64,000 nt of DNA from Alisma plantago-aquatica (lineage: Eukaryota; Streptophyta; Magnoliopsida; Alismatales; Alismataceae), in NCBI GenBank assembly GCA_963693085.1, contig OY856412.1, forward strand, positions 1,127,337,244 to 1,127,401,243. Direction: 5' to 3'. The notes under the pieces were generated by a model, which had not been told where the DNA came from, made no database searches, and was given only the letters and a program-made list of their open reading frames with translations. A program made the translations under genes and the position numbers. This document shows positions 33,201-43,715 of this stretch, in pieces; within the stretch, counting starts at the first letter, position 1, and every line of letters begins with the position of its first letter.

Positions 33201-35475
33201 AAATCGATTCAATTAGGGTCTATCAATATTCACCCATCAACACTCAACAATGTGACTCAACACAAGGTTGAACCCTTCAATTGAGCTCCAATTGGGCTCA
33301 AACTTGACCCAAACGGTCTTGAGGTCATGTGGGTGGACCCCAAATGGTCTTGAGACCGTTTTCCCAAGATTTCATAAAAATATAAGGTGATTTGATAGGG
33401 GTTGAACCATGATTGAGCCACAAAACAGAATTTTGATTAAATTGATAACTTATTTGCAATTGGGTCCTCAATTGGTCAAATTACTCAACCCTAGACCTTC
33501 AAACGGTCTTGGGTGATTGTCCTCTCGGTCTTGAGACCGTTTGGATGAGTTCCAAACGGTCTTGAGACCGTTTGCCCATCCAATTTTGGATTCTAGTGGA
33601 AATTCATCAAGGTTGAACAAATTGAGTTGATGATTATATCAATATTTAATTGCAATGTAATTTGGTGTAATTGCACCTTCAATTGGTCAACTATCCTTGA
33701 CCCCAGACCTCCAAACGGTCTTGGTTGATTGCCCTCGCGGTCTTGAGACCGTTTGGTGACCCCCAAACGGTCTTGAGACCGTTTAGGTCAATCAACCCTA
33801 AAAACCCTAATTAGGTCACCATAATTTCAGTACTGATTTCATCTAGGGTTAGCCCTAGTATTCACCCTTCAACTCTTAGCCCGTTTGGAATTAGACCATC
33901 AAACTTGGTGAGTTGTTAACTAATATTATTTTTAACAGTAATCTCATACGGTCAACGCCTGGTCAACGACCTTACACGGTCTTGAGACCGTTTGCCCAAA
34001 AAGGCAATTTCAGACCGTTTGAAAATCAGGAATAAATTCAAATAAAGTTGTTACTTAAAAAAGTCATATCTCCCGATTCCCTTGGAGTTAACCTCTCAAA
34101 ATTTGAGGGTAATTATACTATATAATTAGGAACAGGTTTCTTATACGGTCCACGCTCGGTCAACGGGGAAAAATGGTCTTGGAGACCGTTTGCCCTGTCG
34201 CGGTCTCGAGACCGTTTGCTCACCTCGCGGTCTTGAGACCGAGAGAGCAAATTGGTGGGACCGTTTAAGGAAGTGAAAAGTGGTGGGTTTTTCTTGGAAA
34301 TCACGCCTTCATCTCCTAGCTCAAGAAAAGTACGAATATCCCATGGATTTGCTCTGTAAAATAGCAGGGAAAAGTAGGGAAACACTAAGAGCTATCATCA
34401 AAACGCATATAAAGATGCACATAGTAAAGCATGGGTTTAGAGTTATAAAACCCGCCTAAAGCTTGCTTCTTGAGCTCCAAGCTTTCAAGCTCCAATCTCT
34501 AATGGCGTCCTTGAGTTCCCGCAGGTTGGCCAAGGTGAAAACTCCAAGGAAGGATGAAAAGAGACGGCTAGAAAGGTAGGGTTTCAAGAGTTAGCCATGA
34601 AGATGACCTTGAATTCGTGTTCTAACCAAGGAATTAGGCAAGAAGAGGGGTTTAAACCTACCTTGCACCCCTTGGTCGTCCTCCTTAGCTCCAAGGCAGT
34701 CCTTGGTCGTCTTTGGTGAAATGAAACAGTAAGGGAACGAAGGGTGAGTTCCCTTGCAACTAAGGGAAGGAGAGCTTATATACATGGGGTAGGATTTTCA
34801 ACATTAGTTCATAAGTTGTCCATAATTCCAAATAGGTCCCTCCTTCTTTACTTGATCGTCCCTTCCTCTTTATTCTAAGGACAAACCTTCTCTTAAGGCT
34901 TTAGGAAAAGAAGGTAAAGGAGAGCAAGCTAATAATAAGGTACATACCTAAGGAAATATTGCACATATACCCTGATTATTCAATCACAAGGCATATCTCA
35001 TAGTCTGATAGTTCAATTGAGGTGACTTCCCCATCATTTCTTCTCTAAATGACGGCAAGAGTCTAAAAAGATACTTTAGATGACATATTTTACAATTGGC
35101 ATCCCTTAATTTGGGTAAATTGCATTTTATCCCAAATTAGGGTTTTCAAGCACCGGGATCGCTTCCACAGCTGCACCTTGGTGCCCAAGCTTGGGAAATC
35201 CCTCAAACTTTGCTAAAAGATTTCTCATGATGTCTCAACATCAGAGGAACATCTCATCATGTGAAAATTGCAAGCTAACCCTTTTAACTGGGTAAATTTC
35301 ACATAGGTCCCTGTATATCAAAACAATGCTACAACTTTAAATAAAAAGGAGCAAATACTGAAATATATGTTTCTGAGAAACTTAATTACATGCTCAGAGT
35401 TAATCACAAAGATTTATTCACATATTTAGGCAAAACACCTAGGGTTAAATCATAACCCAGGTCAGGGATGTTACA
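30265..35475 (-). mobile_element. Solo LTR B, 5.2 kb, same family as solo LTR A, inverted
   Basis: On the minus strand it begins TGTAACATCCCTGACCTGGG and ends GGAGATCAGAGCCCACA, the same ends as solo LTR A. It has its own 5-bp duplication and no internal domain. Similarity to LTR A extends over its length, with the dyad region at 32,690-34,270 and AAACCCTAATT-type repeats at 31,870-31,970. It lacks the 25-bp array of LTR A. CT-rich ACTTTCTCTCTCTAG repeats occur at 32,155-32,370. Confidence 0.92.
32690..34270. repeat. Dyad repeats around CGGTCTTGAGACCG in solo LTR B
   Basis: About a dozen symmetric sites. Flanks alternate between AAAC/GTTT (for example near 33,548 and 33,764) and CGC/GCG (near 32,916 and 32,975), so the symmetry is kept while the sequence differs from LTR A. 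Confidence 0.85.
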
Positions 35476-35480
35476 GTTAT
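35476..35480. repeat. Target-site duplication GTTAT, right of solo LTR B
   Basis: Identical to 30260-30264. Confidence 0.9.
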
Positions 35481-35693
35481 GAACATCATACACTTGTTTA
35501 ATTTAGGCACTTTTATAAACGTCATATTACATTTTAAGTGGTATGGAAATTTTCTTCATCTTGATGAGTGTTTTATTAATGATGTATGTTATTATTCAAA
35601 ATTTTGCTTAACGTTAGCTCAAACCACATAATACAATTAATTGTGATATACACCCTTACTTTTAAAAAATATATTACTTACAGAATCTGTTAT

Positions 35694-36053
35694 ATGGCTG
35701 GCCAACCGCCGACACCGTCTTTTATCTGGTCTACCGAGCTTGATATGGTTCTCAGGGGTTTGATGAGAACCCAATATCACGTGGGTAGATGTGTAAATGG
35801 AGTATACTCTACACAGGCTTGGATGGAGGCATGGCACCAGTTCTTATACATAACAAGAGGCCCTTACATTTCATTGCCTGAGTTGCAAATGCGATGGCAA
35901 TACATCAAGAGAGAGTTTGTAAGAGACAATATGTTCATATTGGCAGATTTATTGCCTCCCCCCACATTGGCCGCGCAACAAGGCATTGAACGCAACTTCT
36001 TGACGACGCGTCACACTTACCCACCATGGATTTTTTTTAGCACTGACGATTGA
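35694..36053 (+). CDS. Harbinger-associated Myb/SANT-like protein 2, short form
   Basis: About 119 codons starting MAGQPPTPSFIWSTELDMVL after an acceptor-like TTACAG. It matches SANT protein 1 motif by motif: IWSTELD / VWSKELD, GRCVNGVY / GRCVDGIF, AWMEAWHQF / AWRETLRDW, ELQMRWQYIKREF / LKTQWKNLRRDY. The frame is open to 36053 with no break in the domain, but the acidic and basic C-terminal regions of protein 1 are absent. It sits in the same Harbinger-type element, right of solo LTR B. Likely a DNA-binding accessory protein or a decayed copy; an ATG at 35586 upstream would add an unlikely hydrophobic leader. Confidence 0.55.
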   Translation: MAGQPPTPSFIWSTELDMVLRGLMRTQYHVGRCVNGVYSTQAWMEAWHQFLYITRGPYISLPELQMRWQYIKREFVRDNMFILADLLPPPTLAAQQGIERNFLTTRHTYPPWIFFSTDD

Positions 36054-36256
36054 ACTAAACAAATGAACTTGTAACATATGTGCTAAATGTAGTTGTGTTT
36101 TTGCGTCGCAACAATTTACATTCTCTACTTATGTGTTACATTATTATATGTTGCTACCATAATGCGATCAAATTTCCTACTTTATTATTATCTTATTGCC
36201 ACAGTTACTTTACGAATTCTGTTATTTGTTCATACCTTTGTTTTTATTAATTTTAG

Positions 36257-36628
36257 ATGTCGACATTGCGTGCAAAGGCAAGGGCAAGGGCAAGGGCAAA
36301 ATTTGAAAAACTTTTGATGTCATCGGAAAAAATTCAAAAATATGTTGAAGATAACCTTTTATGTACAAAACCATGTTGCAATCACACAAAGGAGGAGGGC
36401 AAAATTGGGACCGATGATCAAGTCAAGGTCAAAGTCAGTCAGCATGTTACTCATTTGCCATTGTTGTTTGATTGGCCAAAAGACGACATCAAACAACAAA
36501 ACAAGCAGCCGATGCAGGAACCATGCCCAGTGTCATGGGATGAGTACGATGAGGCCATAACATTAGCCTATTTTAATCAAGATCCACATCCAACCATGTC
36601 CCCCCAAAGTGCCTTGTCAAAATCTTAG
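36257..36628 (+). CDS. Hypothetical Harbinger-internal ORF
   Basis: 123 residues: a short basic repeat (RAKARARARAKFEK) at the N-terminus, a CCNH segment near 40, and an acidic C-terminal half (SWDEYDEAITLAYF). It follows SANT protein 2 by 200 bases on the same strand, preceded by an acceptor-like TTTTAG, so it may be another exon of the same gene. No known domain was recognised. Translation is not certain. Confidence 0.35.
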   Translation: MSTLRAKARARARAKFEKLLMSSEKIQKYVEDNLLCTKPCCNHTKEEGKIGTDDQVKVKVSQHVTHLPLLFDWPKDDIKQQNKQPMQEPCPVSWDEYDEAITLAYFNQDPHPTMSPQSALSKS

Positions 36629-37292
36629 CTTTTGTTTGGCTGTTTATTGCTCCCATTTTTTGTTCTTCTCCCCTGACGAAGATCACCCGTAAACAATTAT
36701 GGTATTATCAACGATCGTTTATGTTTAACTAATGACGACAATATGATTATTATCAGTTGCTTTTATTGACGATAATGTAATTTGTTTATGTTATGAACAA
36801 AATATATTACGCCAATTTCATATTTCTTGTAGCTTGACTGTAACTGACGATAATGTAATTTGTTACACTAATGACGACAATTAACTATGTTCAACATTAC
36901 ATATATCACATGCAAATTAATAAATACACATTCTGCGTACTTGTCAACATTACATATATACCACATTCCAGACGACAGTAACATTTCATTAATTTTTAAT
37001 CGCTACGTAAAAATTAGAATTATCATATCTTATTTGCACTATTATAAATATACAAAATAACACCCACACAACACAAATAAAATATTTTTTTAATATATTC
37101 TAAACTTAGGTTGAAGTGACATCACAGACACATTCTGCGTACTTGATCAAACAGTGATGCAAGAACATGACAGAATAAACAGATTCTGACTACGCTGCCA
37201 AACAGAATCAGACTGGAATGCATTGCCAAACTAAATCAATCCAGACTAACCCAATCCACAATCCAGAATCACAGTATGTGCCAAACGCAGGC
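36629..37292. other. Right end region of the Harbinger-type element
   Basis: AT-rich, with repeated GACGATAATGTAATTTGTT (36,768 and 36,846). Near the end is a run of AATCCAGA-like repeats (37,200-37,270) and then the inverted terminal repeat. No gene. Confidence 0.5.
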
Positions 37293-37458
37293 TTACATGA
37301 TGGACATGTGTATGCAAGGATATATAACTTTTAGTAGTAAAATAAAAAGGATGACTTTGATTAGCCACATGGGATTGTACGCAGGGGTTCTAGCAAATGA
37401 ATTGATTCGCGGGAAATCATGTTAAATGCTTGGGAAAGCCATGGGGAAGGACACAATC

Positions 37459-38715
37459 TCAGCCGACCGTTCCTTCAACCCGCGCTTCACGATCTTCAGC
37501 AGGCGACGGCGAGATAATGCACGCTTCCTCGGGCGCCACCGGCATATCAAAGTCCACGAGCTCGAACCTGCCATCCAACGGGTCCTTGTCAGGGTCCACG
37601 GCGACTTCAAACCGGAAGGAGCTGTTTCGCCCGTCAGGTAGCAGCAGCAACCGGAGCAGAATCAGCCAAATCCTGTAAAAATCAGGCGACTTCCCTCCTC
37701 GATCCTCAGCTGGATCCCTCTCCTCCTCCTTCCTCCCCTGTTTGCTGCATTCGCTCACCTTCTCCGCCAGGATGTTCCCGAACATGACCTCTGCTGCCTT
37801 GTTACTGACTAACACGGGTAGCTGTCCGGACTGGTCCGAAACGTACATCAGGAACGGCCTGTATATCGCGCAGGGCAGGTGGGCTCTGTTCGAGCTTTTC
37901 AGGCACAGCAGCATTGAAGCTGCCGCCTGCCCCTCGCCTCGTTGTCGTGGCCAGGGGTTATGTGCTGGGGTCGTCGGAGACAGGGGATAGCCGCAGTGCT
38001 TGCAGCCCAAGCAGATTAGTTCCTTGACGACGGCGGAATTCTCATCGGTAGACAGCGGTCTGAAAGGGAACAAATCGAAGAAATTTCCCCGGTTCTTATC
38101 CGTCTCCTGATTACGACGCTCGCTAGGCAGTAGGATCTGGTCGATGCCGGCACGAAAACTGGCATTGCAAGGCTTGCGATTATCAATCAATCGCCGCACT
38201 TGAGTGATCGAGGAATAGCAGACAGTTTCCCTGTGCTCTCCCAGCTTCCAGTTCTTCCTCGTTAAAGGATCATCCGACGACGACTCAGCCTCGCGTGCCC
38301 ACGCCAGCACTCTATCCAGCTTCTCCCGGACCGTCATCCCGACCCGAGTAGCATCGACCCCGCCGGCGCCGCGTGCGCCTTTCTTGACTAGTACCAGAAC
38401 CGAAGACACGTCCGCCACCGCAGCTTCGAATGCGGGTTCTTCCCCTTTACCATGCATCGCGACGATCCTGACGTTCCGGATCAAGGCGATGTCCCCCCTG
38501 CCAACCGCCGCCGGCGGCCATGGCTGATGCTTCTGCTTCTGATCCTGGTGCGGGTAAGAGACGTGGAAGAGCGAGACGGTCTCGTCGCCGACCTGGAGGA
38601 CAGGGCGGAGAGCGTGGATTTGCACGAGAAGCTGCACGTAGCCTCTAGCTTGGTCGGCCGCGGAGGAGAGGTCGATTAGCGGGCCGTACCACCCGATTGC
38701 GGCAGCCGAGTCCAT
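37459..38715 (-). CDS. Nucleic acid-binding OB-fold-like protein
   Basis: A single open frame of 418 codons. The N-terminus MDSAAAIGWYGPLIDLSSA and the sequence that follows match plant proteins annotated 'nucleic acid-binding, OB-fold-like': an OB-type region (about 25-115, VQLLVQIHALRPVLQVGDE ... GDIALIRNVRIVAMHG), a helical segment (about 125-150), a Cys pair region ICLGCKHCGYPL (about 235-246), SSNRAHLPCAIYRPFLMYV (about 283-301), and FYRIWLILLRLLL to the C-terminus with SSFRFEVAVDPDKDPLDGRFELV. Length and motif order suggest an intact gene, though the acidic stretch before FYRIW may hide a short intron. Known members lack a well-defined function; nucleic acid binding is inferred. It is divergent from RPS28, with start codons 246 bp apart. 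Confidence 0.8.
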   Translation of the reverse strand: MDSAAAIGWYGPLIDLSSAADQARGYVQLLVQIHALRPVLQVGDETVSLFHVSYPHQDQKQKHQPWPPAAVGRGDIALIRNVRIVAMHGKGEEPAFEAAVADVSSVLVLVKKGARGAGGVDATRVGMTVREKLDRVLAWAREAESSSDDPLTRKNWKLGEHRETVCYSSITQVRRLIDNRKPCNASFRAGIDQILLPSERRNQETDKNRGNFFDLFPFRPLSTDENSAVVKELICLGCKHCGYPLSPTTPAHNPWPRQRGEGQAAASMLLCLKSSNRAHLPCAIYRPFLMYVSDQSGQLPVLVSNKAAEVMFGNILAEKVSECSKQGRKEEERDPAEDRGGKSPDFYRIWLILLRLLLLPDGRNSSFRFEVAVDPDKDPLDGRFELVDFDMPVAPEEACIISPSPAEDREARVEGTVG

Positions 38716-39159
<444 letters not shown>

Positions 39160-39463
39160 TCGATCTACGTTGTTCGTGGCGGCGGTACCAACGAGGCTAA
39201 CCGTTTCTTCTTATACATTGGTCTTTTTTTCTCCCCCTTTTGCTTCATATGTACTGAGGTCATCTCTGTTTAGTGATGTTATATGTGCTACTTCTTTTGT
39301 AAGATTAAAACAGTGTCTTTCTGAGATTCATCACATGGTTTGTTCGTTGCGAAAGTAAAAACTTTTACTATAGCAAGCTCGTTTTTTATTCTTTCTTCAA
39401 GTTATGCTAGTCATTTGACGGAATGTCTGCTCATGTTTTTGGCGTCCGTTACATTTGATTCCC
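39160..39463 (+). other. RPS28 3' UTR and downstream sequence
   Basis: T-rich. The part from about 39,245 recurs at about 41,415, marking the start of a duplicated block. Confidence 0.5.
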
Positions 39464-39600
39464 GCAGGATAGTGTGTATCGGCAGTGCGCTTTTCCGTGC
39501 GCCTCTTCGCCGAAAGTGTTTCCTGCTATACTGATTGCTTTTTCGCGAATGGAAGATGGGCAGTTGTGATTCATACTTTCGATTGAATCTGACAACAATC
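39464..39600 (+). ncRNA. Candidate H/ACA-like structured RNA, copy A
   Basis: A 137-base unit: lower stem GCAGGA (39464-39469) with TCCTGC (39521-39526), an inner stem TCGGC/GCCGA, an apical stem GCGC/GCGC, then a second hairpin (GTTGTGATTCA with TGAATC and ACAAC) and ACA exactly three bases before the unit end. Copies B and C keep length and pairing. The box H motif is not canonical (ATACTGA rather than ANANNA). Confidence 0.4.
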
Positions 39601-39886
39601 ATGTTCCCTACATGTTATTTGCTTTAGTTTTGAACATATGATTTATGGTTCTCGGTAACATTTGGTATTCTCATGTAGTTTGGAGGTTTGTTTTGATTTC
39701 TCGATTGTTGCTTGTTCTTGCTACTGGTTCCCTAGTCTTCTATTGTTGGATGGTGGGTGAGATAGTCTCAGTAGTTTCTTTTTTGTTTTACTTTACGCAG
39801 AACCTTTTTGTTTATTCTTTTTTCATATGCCGTAGTTTTTTCGTGCTTTTGTCTTGGTTTTTGGTTCCCGTTAATATTTTTACACG

Positions 39887-40023
39887 GCGGGATAGTGTGT
39901 ATCGGTGATGCGTTCATTCATGCGCGTCCTTTCCGAAAGTAATTCCTGCTATATTTAGCTCTGTCGCTGTGAAGATGGGCAGTTGTGGTTCGTAAATATG
40001 TTCCGTTGAATCCTTCAACAATC
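39887..40023 (+). ncRNA. Candidate H/ACA-like structured RNA, copy B
   Basis: Also 137 bases. The lower stem is GCGGGA/TCCTGC (a G-U pair replaces A-U), the inner stem TCGG/CCGA, and the apical stem GATGCG/CGCGTC. It ends ACAATC like copy A. More diverged than A and C. Confidence 0.38.
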
Positions 40024-40054
40024 ATCTTCTCCATATTTTTCAACAATCCTTAAT

Positions 40055-40320
40055 AAATAGGTTTGTATTTGTCGGTAGCAAAACTATGAACAGCTGCAGT
40101 GCTTATTGTCCTGCGTCCAATATAGTTTTTTGATAAGCTGATATGGCTGGTTTGCCGATTTGCTATCATCGACAAATTGGGCATTCCAGCATTGTCTGTT
40201 TATAACTGGTTCACAGTTTGTATTTGTCGGTAGCAAAACTATAGTTTTTTGATAAGCCGGTATGGCTGGTTTGCCGATTTGCTATCATCGACAAATTGGG
40301 CATTCCAGCATTGTCTACGT
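40055..40320 (+). repeat. Tandem repeat with a stable hairpin
   Basis: A block starting GTTTGTATTTGTCGGTAGCA is repeated (about 40,060-40,200 and 40,217-40,320; the second copy lacks about 40 bases). Each copy holds a hairpin with outer stem GCTGG/CCAGC (40146-40190; 40265-40309) and inner stem GCCGATTTG/CAAATTGGGC. Confidence 0.7.
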
Positions 40321-41409
40321 TTTTGCTGCACATTTAATTTCAGTTTAGCGACACATTTTGGACATTCAAGTTTTATTTATATAAAGTTTCAATTTTCTTT
40401 CATGATGTTCTCATAGATAAGTCTCAATCGTTAACGGAACGGTATGTGATATTATATCGTTTGTTGAACATATTCTCACTTGTGGCGGATGCAAATGATT
40501 TAGACGTGATACATAATTACAATTTTTTACAAATATTGAAAGGACGTGCAATACTTCATAGTTGAAATTTTGGTTGAAGCAGAAATATATTTTCCTCCTA
40601 GTACTATTGGCCAAAGCAAATAAGATCAACTTTGGGTATTTCAGAAATCACTTGTACATAAAGTTTTCATTAGCAGTTGCCCATCCCCTCTCCATTGGGT
40701 CATACAGTTCCAAAAAACTATTTTCCCCAACGTATGCTGTTGTATTTTTCTAATCCCAACACCATAATAATTTTAAAAATTGCAAAGTTTATCAGAAACA
40801 ATTACACATTGAAAAAAATTATAACATCTGCAATAAATCGTGTGAGCTGCAGTTTAAAAGTCCGAAATTAACATTGGCATCACATACATTTTATGTAAAT
40901 ACCGTTTTTACGGTCAACATGATAATTGTAGGTGACGCTTGTTGCTGCCTTGTTTGCTTGGGAACAAACCCATACTTGTGTCGCAAACAAGCGATTTATT
41001 TGGTTTGAGTAATTTATTTTAAGAGACGGAAATTTAATCTAATTTAGTTTCAAATTTGGTAAAGAAATGGAGAATCGAGGTTGTATGCCGATGTCTAGTC
41101 ATCTTGAAATGATGGTGGCGCGTGAATGAACGTCTAAGCAAACTTTTTTCGTCGTATCAAACTCCGTTTTCTTGTTAGACGATAGCATTTGTTATTAATA
41201 ATGTTGTCTTGAAGGTGAGCTGTACACGGCCCTCAGCGTTTACCAATAATCTGTAGAAAATAGCAGTAAATTAGACACGAAAATGACATTTCTGGTTTAG
41301 TGTTCTAAAAGTTGTAACTTGCTGTTATGCTAATTACGGATCAGCAATTATGTCATTCATGATTTAGTGTTCAAATAATGTTACTACATGCTAGTATTGA
41401 TGTGACATG
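40321..41409. other. Intergenic, no gene seen
   Basis: AT-rich, short ORFs only. No repeats recognised apart from scattered T runs. Confidence 0.45.
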
Positions 41410-41775
41410 GCTACTATGTATTGAGGCCATTTCTGTTTCGTGATGTTACGTGTGATAAGTCGTTTGTAAGATCAAAACAGTGCCTTTTTGAGATTCATTA
41501 CTGGAATTGTTCGTTTTAGAAAGTAAAAACTTCTACTCTAGCAAGCTCGTTTTTTCGTTCAAGTAATGCTCTATAGATCTTACGGAAGGTCCGCTCATGT
41601 TTTGGCGCCCGATTGATTTGATTCCCGCAGGATAGTGTTTTTCGGTAATGAGCTTTTCTGTGCTCGTCCTCGCCGAAAGTGATTCCTGCTATACTGATTG
41701 CTGTTTCGCGAATGGAAGAAGGGCAGTTGTGATTTATAGATTTAATTGAATCTGACAACAATCATGTTCCCTACA
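41410..41775 (+). repeat. Partial duplicate of the RPS28 3' flank
   Basis: Matches about 39,240-39,610 with many substitutions, including the 3' UTR segment (ATTGAGGCCATTTCTGTT, AAAACAGTGCCTTT) and the structured unit. No RPS28 coding sequence accompanies it, so the coding part was not duplicated or has been lost. Confidence 0.75.
41627..41763 (+). ncRNA. Candidate H/ACA-like structured RNA, copy C
   Basis: 137 bases. Lower stem GCAGGA/TCCTGC, inner stem TCGG/CCGA, apical stem ATGAGC/GCTCGT, where the GAGC/GCTC core replaces GCGC/GCGC of copy A on both sides. In the second hairpin GATTTA pairs with TGAATC (one G-U). ACA lies three bases before the end. Confidence 0.4.
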
Positions 41776-43240
41776 TTTACTTTGTTTTTAAAAGTATTAT
41801 TGTGTAGTTTGGAGGTTTATTTTGATTTCTTGATTGCTTGTTCTTGCTTGTGGTTACGTAGGCTTCTATTGTTGACTGTGTGATAGTTTCACTATTTAAT
41901 GTTCTATTCTTCTACGTAAAAGTGTTGTTTTTAGTTTTTTACACCCTAGGTTATTCGTCATCTTGTCTTTGTTATTGGTTCCCAGTGATATTTTCACACC
42001 TTAGGTTAGTGTTATCGGTGATGTAAAGTTAATCCTTCAACAATCTTCTCCATAATTGTCTATAAACATACCTCAATATTGAGTTTTGCTAGTTCTAATG
42101 TGTTTTTGTTTAGTGATTTAATTTATATTGGGTTCACAGATAAATGTGAAGTATGTAAAGCTATGAAAAGTTGCGGTGTTTATTATGCTTGATCTAAAGC
42201 TCTTTTTCGATATGCAATTTTGCTGGTTTGTCAATTTGTTGAATCTTTGGCAATTCACAAACTCATGAAGTTTATTTTGACCATTCTACATAGTCTTGTA
42301 TTCGTTTGTAAGATTTATTCTGCTAATTACTTTATAAACTGTTGTTTAGAATTATAAAAAAATTACAATAAGCTTTATATTTGTTTCTTAATCACATTGT
42401 TAGTTTGTTTACATTAAAATTTATTGACTACCCTTGGTAATTATCAGTTTTAAGACAAATCATTGCAATTTTTTTAAAGTATTCTATAAGATTGGATTGG
42501 CGTCATGAGTTTTAACTCGAAAATCTATCTATTTTTTATGTCTTTATTGTCTACCCAACAAGTATTGACTCCAAAATGGCCGAACATGATTCCTCCCTAG
42601 ATAGGTTTGAACCTTAACTCCTCACAAATGAAAATATATAAAAATAAGGATGTAAATGCTAGTTCAATATCTAATGATTCACGTTTGTACGTGCATTTAC
42701 TTTGCTACTTATGCGTAGTCATCATGCAGCCGTCCTTATATAAACTTACGAGAGCATGTACAGTTTATAAACAAGTAATGTGTTATATTAAATTTATGTT
42801 TCATTATAAGACAATAAAAAATAGAACTCAGCTGTAAAATAGAATGAAAACAGACGGGGGCTATTGGGAGTAAACTCAAACTTTTAGGTGTCATTATAAA
42901 CCTTCCTTTTGCGTGTCATTATAAACCCAACAAAATCTCTGGTAGAAACTATCACGCTGGCATTTGGTCAAAATATTCATATTGTTTAGTTGCATAGTAC
43001 ATTGTTAGTGACATTAATAACAAACAATATGTTACATGTGTTGTTGGTTAATCTGTTACATTGGATCAGTGGTTGGTCTAACCTAATATGTTACATGTAT
43101 TGTTGACTAATATACATTTTCAATCTGTTACATGCATTCATTTACATATATTGTTGGTGGCATGCATAAGCATCCGATGATATAGTAATTATAAAAATAT
43201 GCAAGATTATGACTACACTCTATTTTAGTTTGTTTTCGTG
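41776..43240. other. Intergenic, no gene seen
   Basis: AT-rich. Repeated GTTACATGTGTTGTTGG-like phrases at 43,030-43,150. No coding signal. Confidence 0.45.
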
Positions 43241-43715
43241 AAAACTGCAGGGATTGACATGGAACCCAACAGAAGTAAAAGGGTAAAGTGGGTATTGCGG
43301 TGCTCCTTGAACAAGGAGAGGGGCTTGCTTGGCATTTGTCAAAAGGGACGGGGTAATTTGGAATTTCAGGAAAGGGTGGGGGGTTATTGGGAAAAAACTC
43401 TTGTTATTTTTCGTTTCTCTCTCGAACGTTCTTGTTGGGGTTCGAACAGAATCTCCGCTGTATCAGTTTTCAATTCTAGCTTGCCCACGAGCATGCATCC
43501 TAAAGCAGCTCATGCAGGTGCCGCGCAAAACCATCCTTGCTCCCTGTCCGCGACCCCATGCTCATCTGCTAAGCCCGTCCGTGAGAGTCTCGACGTGCTG
43601 TCCAGGACGAACTGCTACACCTCCGTACAAGTCGCTAGTTTTGGACCTTGGTCTGACGCGGACGCCAGATGACCACGGTCAGTGTCGTAGAAAAGCCTTT
43701 GAGGCTTCAATGGGT
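43241..43715. other. Possible gene fragment of unknown identity
   Basis: A GC-richer stretch (43,430-43,680) with overlapping open frames in two phases on the plus strand, neither with a recognisable domain. The composition is unlike the AT-rich surroundings. It may be a captured exon fragment. Confidence 0.25.

Larger units (their letters stand above)
16738..37292 (+). mobile_element. Very large PIF/Harbinger-type transposon with nested solo LTRs
   Basis: The left end GCCTACGTTTGGTA (16738) and right end TGCCAAACGCAGGC (to 37292) are inverted matches, flanked by TTA on both sides (16735-16737, 37293-37295), the trinucleotide duplication typical of PIF/Harbinger. Inside is a DDE_Tnp_4 transposase (27611-28950), SANT/Myb-like genes (26268-27349, 35694-36053) and two GRF-finger genes. 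Removing two nested solo LTRs and their duplications leaves about 9.5 kb, longer than usual for the family. The TIR match is short (about 14 bases with two mismatches), so the outer boundary is probable rather than certain. Confidence 0.7.

Noticed and set aside
20323..35475. One retroelement with inverted LTRs enclosing Harbinger genes
   Set aside because: Each LTR has its own exact 5-bp duplication (ACATG and GTTAT), and there is no primer site or purine tract, so they are two independent solo LTRs.
37426..37990. Plus-strand ORFs opposite the OB-fold gene
   Set aside because: Shadows of a GC-rich minus-strand coding region that has clear protein motifs.
39464..39600. Box C/D snoRNA
   Set aside because: CTGA occurs twice, but no RTGATGA box C at the right distance and no terminal stem joining them; the H/ACA-like layout fits better.
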